Shown piece after piece: positions 23,576 to 36,322 of a DNA stretch of 45,114 bases. A program made the translations under genes and the position numbers. The notes below the pieces were generated by a model. That model saw only the letters and a list, made by a program, of their open reading frames with translations. It had not been told where the DNA came from and made no database searches. Origin of the DNA: Didymodactylos carnosus (taxonomy: Eukaryota > Rotifera > Eurotatoria > Philodinida > Philodinidae); assembly GCA_905250885.1 (NCBI GenBank), contig CAJNOQ010000615.1, forward strand, positions 1 through 45,114. Direction: 5' to 3'. Every line of letters starts with the position of its first letter. Positions within the stretch are counted from its first letter, which is position 1.

Positions 23576-26500
23576 GTATGCATTTCTCTGTATAACACGA
23601 ATTGGTCTGCCCGACATTTTGACACATATCTTTTATGGGATCAGAAACCAAATTTTGATAGAATATCTTGTATCCATGTACAAGATTCTAAATGAACATT
23701 CCATTGACATTTCTCGGTTTCTATTTTAACGATATTACATATGTAAATCTGTCAAATATCGGAGTTTTCTTAATAATCAATTTAAAGAAAAATGTTTGCT
23801 CTTTAAAAATGAGACCTCTCCGAATCTTGTATAAATTTTCGTTTCCACAGTAAAAATGTAACCCATGTACAAATCTCAATAAGTAGTGTAATAATGTTTT
23901 CTTCCTTTATTAGGTTTGCAAGATCGTCTTGTTCAAACTCCTTTAACAGATCGATGCTTTTTAACGATGACACAGGCTCTTCATGCAAAATTCGGCGGTA
24001 GTCCATTTGGACCAGCGGGCACAGGAAAAACAGAATCTGTCAAAGCACTTGGTAATGCTTTAGGTCGCTTTGTGTTGGTGTTTAATTGCGATGAAGCCTT
24101 TGACTTTCAGGTAAAATTTCAAAATTGTAAAAAAATTATCGTACAGTTTTAGAAATGTTTTCATAGGCGATGGGACGAATATTTGCTGGCTTATGTCAAG
24201 TGGGAGCATGGGGTTGTTTTGATGAATTTAATCGATTAGAAGAACGAATGTTATCAGCTGTTTCTCAACAAATCCAAACAATACAAGAAGCGTTGAAAGA
24301 ACAAACAAATTCGATTAGTAAAAGTATAAATATTGATTAACTTTCGTTCTATATGATCTTTCTCTCATTTTAATCTAATCACTAATCATTATTATTTGCC
24401 TTAAGATCCAGTGAAAATAGAATTAGTTGGCAAGACCATAACGGTGAATCAAAATATGGCCGTCTTTATTACAATGAATCCTGGCTATGCAGGTCGTTCG
24501 AATTTACCTGATAATTTGAAAATGTTATTTCGAAGTCTTGCTATGACTGTTCCCGACAAAGTTCTTATTGCACAAGTGATGTTGTATTCACAAGGTTTCC
24601 GTGAAGCTGAATCTTTAGCATCAAAAATCGTACCATTATTTCAATTATGTAGTGAACAATTATCAAATCAAAGTCATTATGATTTTGGCTTACGTTCTTT
24701 GAAAAGTGTCTTGGTTATGGCTGGCAATATAAAACGAGACAGAATCAAAGAAGGAAAAGATGACAAATTAAAAACGGAAGCTGAACAAGAGGTTGTTGTT
24801 AAAATCAGGTTTTGATCCTATTTTAGTATCGTCTGTTTCTTGATTCGTATAGATTGTTATTCAAGCAATAATGGATAGTTTTGTTCCACGTTTAGTTGCT
24901 GATGATTTAGTTTTATTGAATAGTCTTTTATATGATGTATTTCCTCGAGCATGTTATAATCGACCAGAAATGACGCGCCTTAAAGAAGAGATCGTCAATG
25001 TAGCTCAAGAAATGCATCTTGAATGTGGTGATCTTTGGATGGAGAAGGTTATTTTATCAAATATTTATTATTTAGGAGCAAAACGTTGTTTTCTGTTTGG
25101 TTAGGTCTTACAATTATATCAGATAACGAATTTGAACCATGGTCTAATGTTGGTTGGTCCTACAAGTTGCGGTAAGCATAATGACATTTTCCGAGAAAAC
25201 AAATGCACCTTTACTATGTTTACTAGGTAAAACAACGGCATGGAAAGTATTGTTGAGTGCATTAAATCGTATCGAAAATTCTGATGGTCAAGCACACGTT
25301 ATTGATCCAAAAGCAATATCTAAAGACGATTTATATGGCTTTCTGGATCAAAATACTAGTGAGTGAAATATTCTGGAGCAAAATCTTTTTAAAGAACTTT
25401 AAAGAAATTTTGTTTTCTAAGGGGAATGGACGGATGGTTTATTTACTCATATACTACGGAAAATAATTGATAATGTTCGTAGTGAATTATCGAAACGTCA
25501 ATGGATTATTTTTGATGGGGATGTTGATCCAGAATGGGTGGAAAATTTAAACTCAGTTTTGGATGATAATAAATTGTTAACATTACCCAATGGCGAACGA
25601 TTGTCATTACCACCAAATGTGCGTATTATTTTCGAAGTGCAAAATCTTCGCTATGCAACGCTGGCCACTGTTTCACGCTGTGGAATGGTGTGGTGTAGTC
25701 AAGAAACGGTGACATGTGAAATGTTATTAAAATATTATCTGAATAAAATTCAAATTGAAGTGCTGTATGATATTCAAACAGATGATGAATCACAACAACA
25801 ACAACCACGTCGTCAAGCAGACACTGATGAATTAAATGTGTCTATAGTCAATCTACAAAAGAAAATCGCATCAATATTAGAGCCATATTGTACCAGTGAT
25901 GGTTTAATTATTGAAGCATTGAATTATGCTCAAACACAACAACATATCATGGATTTTATTCCATCAAGATGTTTACAAACATTGTTTTCAATGTTAAATG
26001 GAGTTATACGTACAATTGTTAAACGACAATTATTTAATGATACATTAACACCATTGACAAGTCAACAAATGGAACAATTTGTAGTCAAATCATTAATTAT
26101 TGGATGTGTGTGGTAAGAATTCTTCTGTTTCAATAGAAGACAAAAAGTTAATACGTTTGAACATTTAGGTCATTTTCTGGAGACAGCAAACTAAAATACC
26201 GCCAACAATTGGGTGAATTTATTATGAATAATGTCAAAAATGTACCAGCACCATCGGACAAATCCTTACCCATCATTGATTATGAGGTAACAGCTGAGGG
26301 TGAATGGCAATCTTGGCTTCAAAAAGTGCCACGAATTGACCTTGAACCCGATAAAGTTAATGCCACGGATCTTGTTATACCTACAATTGACACCATACGA
26401 CATGAAGCGCTATTATACACATGGTTAGCCGAACGTAAGCCACTTTTACTTTGTGGACCCCCAGGTTCAGGAAAAACAATGACCTTATTTAGTGCTCTTC

Positions 26501-29500
26501 GAGCTTTACCAACAACAGAAGTCATTGGTCTAAATTTTTCTTGTGCTACTACACCCGAACTTATCTTGAAAACATTTTCACATTATTGTGAATATAAAAA
26601 AACGCCAAATGGCCATGTTTTGGCACCGACCCAAATAGGAAAATGGATTATTGTTTTTTGTGATGAAATTAATTTACCAGATGAAGATAACTATGGAACA
26701 CAACGCGTTATACAATTTTTGAGACAATGTATTGAACATGGTGGATTTTATAGAATAATAGACCAGACATGGATCAAATTAGAGAGAGTACAATTTGTGG
26801 GAGCGTGTAATCCGCCGACAGATCCTGGCAGAAAACCTCTCAATCATAGATTTTTACGTCATGCACCAATAGTCTATGTTGATTATCCTGGAGGTAAACT
26901 TCATACTCTTTGCTATAATACAGACATAGTGTAATACTGGCCGTTGTTTGTTACAGAAATCTCATTAAAACAAATTTATGGTACACTTAATCGTGCAATG
27001 TTAAAAAGATTTAGTAGTACAAAAATGTGCGGTGATGCATTGACAAATGCCATGGTGGAATTTTTTCTATTAACTCAAGTAAGACGTACATAACTAGAAT
27101 ATAAATAAAATCTTTAAATTATGTAAAAATATTTTCTTAGGAACAATTTACTGCTGAACAACAGCCTCATTATATTTATAGTCCAAGAGAGATGACACGT
27201 TGGGTACGCGGTATTAATGAAGCAGTAAAACCATTACAAGATTTAAATCCAAATGATTTAGTGCGTTTGTGGGCTCATGAAGCATTGAGACTCTTTCACG
27301 ATCGGTATGTATGCGTATCAAACAGCACTGATCAATATCTTAACAGGAATCGGTCGTCTTTAGATTAATCTACGATTATGAACGACAATGGACAGAAAAA
27401 TCAATCGATGATATAGCTATGAAACATTTTACTAATGTTAATTTCAATTCAGCTTTACAACGACCAATACTCTACAGTGATTGGATAACCGGTCAATATT
27501 CATCAATTGAAGAAGATACCTTGAGAAATCATATTCAAGAACGATTAAAAGTATCCTATCGAAAATTAAATAACACAAATATGGTCGTTTTTCTTTATTT
27601 TAGATCTATTATGAAGAAGAAGTTGGTATTCAATTGGTACTATTCAAGCAAGTATTAGATCAAGTTTTACGTATTGATAGAGTGTTTCGACAACCTCAAG
27701 GTGAAACAAAGCATCACTATAATTTAAAATTGGAACTATTAAAAGTTTGATACTTATTATATTTAGGTCATTTGCTTTTAATCGGACTATCTGGTACTGG
27801 TAAAGCAACGTTGTGTCGATTTGTCTCATGGTTGAATCAAATTAGTTTTTTTCAACTGAAAGTTAGTTATCAATACTTTTGAAAACTTAATAAATAAATT
27901 TTCTATTCTCTATCTACTAGGTACATAATAAATATACTGCAGCTGATTTTGATGAAGATTTACGTCAATTATTGCGTCGTTCTGGATGTAAAGGAGAAAA
28001 AATTGTATTTTTATTGGACGAATCGAACGTGATGGATTCAAGTTTTTTGGAACGAATGAACACTCTACTAGCAAATGGCGAAGTGCCCGGATTATTTGAA
28101 GGAGATGAATATTCTTCACTATTATCATTATGTAAAGAAGGTGCACAACGCAATGGACTCATGTTAGATTCAAATGAAGAACTTTACAAATGGTTCACCG
28201 TACAGGTATGAATGCATCAATCGATCAATTTTCTAACTTTCTCTCTGTACAACTTTATGTTTATTTTAAGGTAATGCGAAATTTGCATGTTGCTTTTACA
28301 ATGAATCCTAGTGCCAATGGTTTGCGTGATCGAGCATCAACGTCTCCGGCGTTATTTAATCGTTGTGTATTGGATTGGCTTGGTGATTGGAGTTATGATG
28401 CTTATTATCAAGTTGCAAGTGAATTAACACATAAGCTTGATATGACGAAAACAGATGTGAGATTTTTTAAAATTTTTTAAAATTTATTTTAAATAGTTTT
28501 GTATTCATTTGTTTAAGTATATCGCACCAAAAAATTTACCTCGTCATGTTTCAATTTTACCTGCTGATCCAACATACCGAGATGTTATTACCAATGCCTT
28601 TGTATTTGTTCATCAATCGTTGCATAAACTAAATGATAGCTTGAAGAAAAAAGGAGCGAAAACCATTATTATTACACCAAGTCATTTTCTCGATAGTATT
28701 CAGCATTTTGTAAGTAATTATTTTAGTCTATTGATTTACTATTGTTAACTGAATCATTGGTGTGGATAAATTTTAGTTGAAAATAACAGTTGAAAAACGC
28801 AATGAAATTGAAGAAACTCGGGAACATTTACTAGTTGGTTTAAAAAAAATTCATGAAACAGTCGTTCAAGTTGAAGAATTACAAAAGTCTTTGGCTAGTA
28901 AACGTCTAGAACTGAATAATAAAAACGAAGAAGCAAATTTAAAACTGAAACAAATGGTTACTGATCAACAAGAGGCAGAGAAAAAACGAATTAGTTCACA
29001 AGAGCTACAAGTTGTGCTAGTGGTATGTTTTACTATTTTTCATAAGATAGTTAATGTAGTTAAAAAGTATGTTTCATCTATTTAGGTTCAACAAGAACAA
29101 ATTGTAAAAAAGAGAGCAACAGTTATGGAAGATTTAAACAAAGTAGAACCTGCTGTTCAAGAAGCACAACAAGGTATAAAATAATTACTATTCAACATTA
29201 TAGATCAAAATTTCAATTATATTGAATATTCAAATATTTCTTTTTAGCTGTAAAATCTATAAAGAAACAAAACTTAGTTGAGCTAAAAAATTTAAATAAT
29301 CCTCCATCAGGAGTAAAATTAGCATTAGAATCCGTTTGTCTATTATTGGGTGAAGAAACGAACGATTGGAAATCAATTCGAAGTATAATAATGCGTGAAA
29401 ATTTTATTCCAACAATTGTTAATTTCAATACTGATGATTTAACGTAGGTTTATATCCATAAAACAAAATCAAATTCAAACAGATAGAAATTTTCTTTCTA

Positions 29501-32500
29501 TATTATTTTAGTCCAGCAACAATACAAAAAATGAAAACAAAATATTTGAGTAATCCTGATTATTCATATGAAAAAATAAATCGTGCTTCGGTTGCATGTG
29601 GTCCACTCGTTAAATGGGCCGAAGCTCAATTGACATATGCTGATATGTTAGGCAAAGTAGAACCATTAAGAAATGAATTAAAAAGTTTAGAAAATGCAGC
29701 TGAAACAAAAGTAGTAGAAATGCAAAATACAAATGATTTAATTACAACATTAGAAAAAAAAATAGCACAATATAAAGCTGAATATGCTGATTTAATAAGT
29801 GCTGCTCAGGCAATTAAAACAGATTTATCACATGTTGAATCAAAAGTACGATAAATTTTGTATTTTGATAACGTATTTTAATCACCATCACCACTATCAA
29901 TTCATTTATAAATATTTAGGTTGAACGTTCAATTGCTTTAATTAAAAATTTGAGTATAGAAAGAGTACGATGGGAACAAAGTAGTGAAAGTTATCAAACA
30001 CAATTGACAACAATTATGTGTGATGGATTTTTAATATCATCATTTTTGGCTTATTTGGGTTATTTTGATCAAATAACCAGACAAATGTTATTTCAGCAAT
30101 GGATGAAACATTTAGAAAAATCAAATCTTCCATATAAACATGATTTAGCTAGAGTTGAAGTAAGATTATTTCGTATATTTATTAAACGTCATTATACTTC
30201 ATTATCATTTGTATTTTAGTATGTATCATCAGCTGATGAAAGATTACGTTGGGAAACAAATTTATTACCATCAGATGATTTATGTCGAGAGAATGCTGTA
30301 ATGTTAAAACGATATAGTCGTTATCCATTAATAATTGATCCATCTGGTCAAGCATTAGAATTTCTTTATCGTGAATATAGAGACAAGAATATTATTCAAA
30401 CAAGGTTAATTGCCTAATATAATAATCTTATTGTTATTGATTATTATTTTTTATATTCCTAGTTTTGTTGATGTTAATTTTCGTAAACAATTAGAAAGTG
30501 CTCTTCGTTTTGGTACAACATTATTCATCCATGATGCCGAAAATTTTGATTCATTATTAAATCCTGTCTTATTACGAGATTTAAGACGAACGGGTGGACG
30601 TGTATTGATCACAATTGGTGATAAAGATATTGATTTTTCACCAGCATTTACCATGTTTTTATTTACAAGAGATGCGGATGTAAATGAGATTTAAATTCTT
30701 AAGTTGATGTATGACAATGTTTCTTCTTAATAGGCTGACTTTGGTCCAGACGTTTGTTCTCGCGTTACATTTGTTAATTTTACTGTGACACGTTCAAGTC
30801 TACAATCACAATGTTTGAATTCAATATTGCGTGCCGAACGTCCAGATATTGATAGCAAACGATCAGATTTAATGAAGTTGCAAGGTGAATTTGCAGCAAA
30901 ATTGAGACATCTTGAGGATAATCTATTAAAAGTATTAAACGAATCTGAAGGAACAATATTGGATAATGACAAGTTCGTAATATTTCATTTTATATGTGAG
31001 AAAACATAAATAATTCTCTCAATTTAGTGTCATATCAACATTAGAAAAGATTAAAGTTGAATCATCTGAAATAATGAAAAAAGTTGAAGAGACCGATATA
31101 GTTTTGAGAGAAGTTGAAGCGGTATCAAATGAATATTTACCAATGGCGAAAGCTTGCAGTAGTATATTTTTTACATTATCATCATTATCATCTGTAAGTA
31201 ATATCTTTTCAATTACTAGTAGATAGATGATTTTTGACAAATATATTTCTAATCTCTTCAGATTCATTTTCTTTACCAATATTCACTAAAATTCTTTTTG
31301 GAAATATTTGAACATGTTTTACATCATAATAAACGGTTAGAATCAATTACCGATCCATCCGTTCGACTCGATATTATTTTGAAAAGTTTATTTGAAACGG
31401 TCTATGTTCGCGTTGCACATGGAATGTTACAAAAAGATCGAATTACGTTAGGCGTTCAATTGACACGTATTTATCTTAAAAATATTGTTGGGTATGTCAA
31501 TAGTTAGCTGTAACGAGTGATCCAGACATAATGAGTTTGCCAGTATTCTGACTATAAATGTTTTTCTTTTCAACGCTCAGCAACTATTTGTTTTCTAAAA
31601 GATACGCTGTTTAATTCTCTACAAAAATGTGCTAACTCTTTTATTCCAGAACGATAATGAAAGACTACATGAAAAATATTGAGAAACGTCAAAATCCGCC
31701 AACTTTCCAGCCGATAAAACAGTTTTTTCGGTTTTATTCTTTATTTTTTAAGACATAAAAAAATTAAGCTCGTTATTTTGTATCGCCTGAAAAACTCTAT
31801 CCACTAGCTATAACTGGAGTTCTTCTACAGCACAGGTGATTACATGAGAATTATTTTACTTTTAGTCGTTTCGACAAAATTGATCATTTTCGAGTAGCAG
31901 TTGGAAAGTCGACGGTTTTGAAGTATTTTTCATGTAAACAGTGAGCACATTTTTGTAGAGACTTAAACAGTGTATTTTTTGAACAACAAATAGTGGTTGA
32001 ATGTTGAAAAGAAAAAAAAGTTATAGTCAAAATACGGAGAGACTCATTATTTCTGGACAATCTGTTAGATAAGAATTTATTGTATATTTGATTAATTTAT
32101 AACCTTTCAGAAGTGAAACGTTTGATAATGAATTTTCTGAGTTAGCTCAAAAACTTGAAGATTACAAAGACACATTGAATATCCAACAATTATCAGATAA
32201 TCAGGTTTGAAGATAAAGATTTAAGTGTCAGACAACACAATCAAACAACCGTCTTTCGTGTTTAGAAACGTGCACTTGCACGATTGAGTGCCAATCTGAA
32301 ACCATTTAAAAATGTTTCACAACGTATTAAATCACAAACGGATGTTTTTTCTAATTGGTTATCATCGAATGATTTAAATACAAATGTTCCAGTAGTATGG
32401 GATGTAAATAGTGCATCTACGAATAAAACTGAAATTGATTCGGCCGTTTACGGGTAATATATGTTATGCTTCAAATTTTGTAGGATTTAAACAACTTTAT

Positions 32501-35441
32501 ATCTCATCTTAGAATGTTGCTCACCCGTGCTTTAAAACCCGAGCGTTTGATACATGCGGCAAAAGCATTTGTACAAAGTGTTTTCGGCATAGAATTTGTG
32601 CAAAAAGCTGATGAACTACTCAATTTAGAATCTATTGTTAACGACGAGGTTAGTTTCTCTTACTACACAATATTTACGCAATCTTCTCTTGTATTTTAAT
32701 GTGAATAGATTCAAGGTTTGACACCGATACTTTTGTGTTCGGTTCCCGGTTATGATGCATCCAATCGTGTAGAAGAATTAGCAAGTTCTCTCCATAAACA
32801 ATTAACATCAATTGCAATAGGTATCAAATTCAGAACTACGATGTCAGAAAACGTTCCTCGAGAAGATTTGAAACGTTCCCGAGATCACATAATCCGAATG
32901 TATTTTGACTGTGGCACCACAAAAAAGCCATTTTTTTATATTAGTCTCGGTAGCACTCCAAATCCACTCCAGCACTATGTTTTGACAAATTTGCTAGATT
33001 TAAGTCTTATTTCTACCACTTTCATAAGATCGCTTAGACCAAATGATTCATTGATAATAAACTCGAAACTAAAGTGTACTTTTTTGCCTTCACTTGCAGG
33101 CTCTGCTGAAGGTTTTACTCAGGCTGAACAAGCCATTACAAATGGTGCAAAAAGTGGCAATTGGGTTTTATTAAAAAATGTTCATCTTGCACCACAATGG
33201 TTAAAAGAACTAGAGAAAAAACTACATTCAATTAAAGCAAACCAGGCATTTCGTCTATTTTTATCAACTGAAATCAATCCAAAAGTGAGATAAAACCTCA
33301 TTATTGTTATTTGATGGTGATGGTATAAGTTTAATTAACATAATTTAATCTAAAAATATGCATCGACACTCTTTTTTAGCTACCTGGTAGTCTCTTACGT
33401 ACCGGTTTATGTTTGGTGTTCGAATCAGCATCCGGTTTACGAGCCAGTCTGATGCGTACGATTAATGAGTTTTCTGAAACAAGAATGGAAAAGGTTAGAA
33501 TTTAACCTGAATCGAGTATCATGTTTCTAGTTCAATAATTATTTTAGTTGCCAAACATCCGAGCTAAAGCTTATTTTCGTCTTGCCTGGCTACATGCACT
33601 AGTCACAGAAAGAATGCGTTATACACCATTGGGATGGTCGAAAAAATATGAAATAAATGAGAGTGATTTACGTTTTGCTTGTGATACAATTGATCAGTGG
33701 ATTAAAACAAATAACGTAAGAACGTCAGAGTTAGTTCTCTCCTTTTACAATAAACAATTACAATTCTTTAAACAGGATCCAGAATCAAAGAAACTTATTG
33801 CATGGGATGCATTGAAATATCTAATATCATCATGTATATATGGAGGACGATTGGACAATAGGTTAGCTGGACGTTAGCATTCGCCGCATTTGCATTACGA
33901 TATATCATACTTAATTTTAGTTTTGATCAATGCTTGCTAGCCGCATTTGTTTCAAAATTATTCTCTGAAGAGACTTTATCGCCCACATATCCTTTAATCA
34001 AAGACGATGCGTCAGCATTTTCTATACCAATGCCTCAACATACTACGAAAGCACAATCATTAGCATGGGTTGACCAGTTATCAACAAACGAGCGACCAAC
34101 ATGGCTCGGTTTACCCGATAATGCTGAAACAGTTTTGCTTATAAGTGAAAGTCAGTCAATATTTTAGTAAATATAAACACGTTTAATAACAAATGTATTG
34201 CTTTAGGTAATAAGTTTACAGCAGATCTGTTGAAATGTGAGCAAAGTGAAGAAACATCGACTGATCTTGGTGAGTTGTTGACAGATCTTTTTTGTAAAGA
34301 TATCAATCTCACGCAAAATTTTACGATTATTTAGATCTTGATGGTGATAGTAAACAAGAAAATGAACTAGCTGGCCGTCCTGCATGGATGGTTCAACTGC
34401 AACATACATCTGATATTTGGTTAAAATCATTACCGAAAGTAAATTATACACTTTTTTGTTAATAATTTATGTCTTGTATCAAAACCTTCTGGTCTCTAGG
34501 CATTAACAACAATGAATCGAAATAGCGAAACTATTAAAGACCCTCTATTTCGATGCTTTGAACGTGAAGTGAATTTTGCTGCAAAATTATTGAAAATTAT
34601 TCGCTCCGATCTGTCCGATATACAAGCGGTGTGCGATGGACAAAAGAAACAAACAAATGATACGAGAGATTTAATACATAATTTATCAAAAGGTATTACA
34701 CCCCAAACATGGAAAAAATATCGTGTACCACCACGAACAACGGCTATGCAATGGATATCAGATTTTACAGCAAGATTGCAACAATTAGAAAAACTGTCAA
34801 CGCTAACAACGAAAGAAGGCGTACAAGCATTAAGAGTGAGTCTTCGTGATCTATTGTGCAAAAAGGAAAGCATAGTCTATTGAATTTCAGCACATCTCAA
34901 TATGGCTTGGTGGTTTATTCACACCCGAAGCTTATTTAACGGCAACAAGACAATGTGCAGCTCAGACACAACAAGTTTCATTAGAAGAACTTTTTATGGA
35001 TGTTGAACTTTTAGATCATGAGACAAAATCAAGCGACAATGCTTTCATCATTATAGGTAAACTGACTCTTTTTCTCTTATATAAAGTAACTGTTAATCAC
35101 TTTGCTTATCTTAAAGGTTTGAAATTACAAGGAGCAAGTTGTCGAAATAATTCACTTCACTTCTCACCAGATATTCTTAGTGACATTCCAGCATTAGCCA
35201 TTCAATGGAAACTTCATCATGCAGAAAAATTTTTGGATAACAAGGTATGATTAATCTGATATATTTTGTCCATATTTTAAAATTCTTTTAAATTTTGTTC
35301 TAGATAAAATTACCGGTATACGCTAATGGTTTGCGAACAGAGCTATTATTCACTATCGATGTTAAATCTGGTCAAGAAAACGCGAATGAATGCAGTTTTT
35401 ATGAACGTGGTGTAGCTGTTCTAGCGTCTACTTTAGATTAA
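15293..35441 (+). CDS. DYNC1H1: Cytoplasmic dynein 1 heavy chain (complete, 73 exons)
   Basis: This encodes the motor subunit of cytoplasmic dynein, which hydrolyses ATP and moves cargo toward microtubule minus ends. Co-linear matches to vertebrate DYNC1H1 run from the N-terminal tail ([21 protein letters not shown], about residue 135) to the C-terminal FYERGVAVL. My exons total 13,866 nt: 4,621 residues plus stop, against about 4,646 in human. Frame holds across every junction and no premature stop remains. Dynein 2 and axonemal chains are excluded by dynein-1-specific tail sequence ([31 protein letters not shown]). Start: the ATG of MAEDSDQ, which fits the short N-terminus before the dimerisation domain. 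P-loops: AAA1 GPAGTGKT (about 1899), AAA2 GPTSCGKT (2196), AAA3 GPPGSGKT (2571), AAA4 GLSGTGKA (2913). Most introns are 50-70 nt. The exceptions are 783, 619, 338 and 279 nt. Exon coordinates are in the four domain entries. Confidence 0.97.
20000..20782 (+). other. Dynein intron 21, unusually long (783 nt)
   Basis: It has GT (20000) and AG (20781-20782) boundaries and joins ITE to [11 protein letters not shown], as homology requires. The middle is less AT-rich than neighbouring introns and contains several GTGCATTTTT/AATGCAC-type motifs in both orientations (about 20072, 20270, 20677 and 20714). That hints at an old insertion. I could not define arms or target duplications. Confidence 0.6.
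23914..28709 (+). other. Dynein AAA1-AAA4, exons 33-48
   Basis: Exons: 23914-24110, 24167-24323, 24406-24791, 24853-25047, 25105-25171, 25227-25358, 25422-26112, 26169-26893, 26957-27078, 27141-27304, 27364-27550, 27604-27700, 27767-27861, 27921-28205, 28271-28456, 28518-28709. AAA1, the main ATPase, has intact Walker A and Walker B ([20 protein letters not shown]). AAA2 has GPTSCGKT, split by intron 37, and [23 protein letters not shown]3 has GPPGSGKT and [23 protein letters not shown]4 has GLSGTGKA, where the usual Thr or Ser after the P-loop Lys is Ala, but keeps [20 protein letters not shown]. Exon 35 ends at 24791, set by homology (EQE-IVIQ), although the open frame runs on into the intron. 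Confidence 0.93.
28777..30159 (+). other. Dynein stalk, microtubule-binding domain and buttress, exons 49-53
   Basis: Exons: 28777-29022, 29086-29173, 29248-29443, 29512-29845, 29920-30159. Two long heptad-rich helices ([20 protein letters not shown] onward, and [20 protein letters not shown] onward) form the antiparallel stalk. Between them lies the microtubule-binding domain with [37 protein letters not shown] and [19 protein letters not shown]. All three stretches are strongly conserved in dynein 1, which supports a working motor. Confidence 0.93.
31508..32073. mobile_element. Fold-back element inside dynein intron 58
   Basis: The 619-nt intron 31492-32110 is almost filled by an imperfect inverted repeat. 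The left arm (31508 to about 31709) and right arm (about 31901 to 32073) pair along their length. Shared blocks include AATGAGT near both outer ends, TTTTTCTTTTCAAC, ACTATTTGTT, CTCTACAAAAATGTGCT, ACATGAAAAATA and CAACTTTCC-like ends. Identity is roughly 75-80% by eye. No transposase frame is present, so it is a non-autonomous DNA element. Splicing around it gives [10 protein letters not shown], matching the family, so the gene tolerates it. Confidence 0.8.
32821..33099 (+). other. Dynein intron 62: 279-nt, in-frame, stop-free intron
   Basis: Homology demands LTSIAIG followed directly by [12 protein letters not shown], and removal of this GT-AG segment gives exactly that. Yet the segment is a multiple of three (93 codons), has no stop in the dynein frame, and is visibly more GC-rich than the other introns. 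If retained, it would add 93 residues just before the conserved SAEGF motif late in the AAA6 region. Its translation (for example [20 protein letters not shown]) matches nothing I recognise. Confidence 0.7.
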
Positions 35442-35446
35442 ATAAA
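35441..35446 (+). promoter_or_regulatory. Dynein polyadenylation signal overlapping the stop codon
   Basis: AATAAA starts at the last base of the TAA stop, and another AATAAA lies near 35501. If the first is used, the 3'UTR is only about 10-30 nt. Confidence 0.4.
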
Positions 35447-36322
35447 CTAGCGCAAATTTGTATCATTTTTGGAGCACTTAACTTTTTTCTCTTTAAAACA
35501 ATAAACTATTTCGTAGCAAGAACGAGATTTGTCAAGTCTATGAAAATGAGATCACTTATTCAACACTCCTCGATGTGTACTCTACAATACAGTGTTTTCG
35601 AACAGAAATGCATTACTAAAGCTTTTAGTAATAATAACAGGATTTGTCTGGCTTGCATTCTAAAAGAATGAAATCTATATCAATATTTTGTTTGCTACAT
35701 GTTAGTTTAAGAACAAGAACAGCTAACTAATCAACCATCAATATTATAAAAAAAACGTATTTATTTTTCAATTAAAACATTTCACCTTGTATTTGTTCAG
35801 AATGATAGTTTCTATATCAGATAATATTGACTAATAGCCAATAAAAAAGCCTTTTATTGCAGTATGTTATAAAAGAGAGAAACTTAAAATAAGGAAAAAT
35901 AAACAAACGTTTGAATGACAAATTATTGAAAATAAAAAAATACTATTCCATTCAAAAATATATCCAACGGCTTGAATACATCACTCGAAAGAACAGAGTA
36001 AGAAAAATAAAAAAATGTTTTTATTTTCAAAATTACGGATTTTGCAAAACGGTGGTGACTCATCCTGCATTACTAAACTTCTTTGTTTCTTAAACTCGCT
36101 TAAACAGTCGAAAATTATTTTTTATTTTATTATTATTATTTACGGTTATGGTTGTTCCGATTTTATTCGAAACAAAATGATAAGAACGAAAAAAGGTACC
36201 TTTTATCATATTATTTCAAAATTGCGCCACTTCCGATCAGCTCACAGTTTGATTTTGGTATGAATTTTAGATGGGTAAATAACATCATTTGCAAACTCGA
36301 AAGTGCATAGAGTTCGAAAAAA
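35442..36322. other. Intergenic between dynein and Tubby-like gene
   Basis: About 0.9 kb of AT-rich sequence between two genes in the same direction. No gene or repeat stands out. Two overlapping open frames (35911-36093 and 36015-36263) have no recognisable content. The promoter of the Tubby-like gene is expected here. Confidence 0.6.

Larger units (their letters stand above)
30220..35441 (+). other. Dynein AAA5, AAA6 and C-terminal domain, exons 54-73
   Basis: Exons: 30220-30404, 30463-30679, 30734-30972, 31028-31193, 31262-31491, 32111-32204, 32266-32453, 32513-32648, 32709-32820, 33100-33284, 33380-33493, 33548-33715, 33776-33861, 33921-34150, 34207-34269, 34335-34438, 34500-34835, 34891-35056, 35117-35244, 35304-35441. 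Conserved landmarks are [16 protein letters not shown] [126 protein letters not shown] and [13 protein letters not shown]. Segment 32111-32453, after the long intron, diverges most from vertebrate dynein. Intron 62 (32821-33099) is open in frame. Confidence 0.9.

Noticed and set aside
24792..24815. Continuation of dynein exon 35 to the later GT at 24809
   Set aside because: Using that donor shifts the frame. The donor after GAG at 24791 joins EQE to IVIQA, exactly as in the family.
34496..34873. Minus-strand open frame of 125 codons
   Set aside because: It is antisense to dynein exon 70, whose plus-strand translation matches the family. It has no motif of its own.
15293..35441. Axonemal dynein or dynein 2 identity
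   Set aside because: Tail and ring segments match cytoplasmic dynein 1 throughout, including the length and the C-terminal FYERGVAVL.
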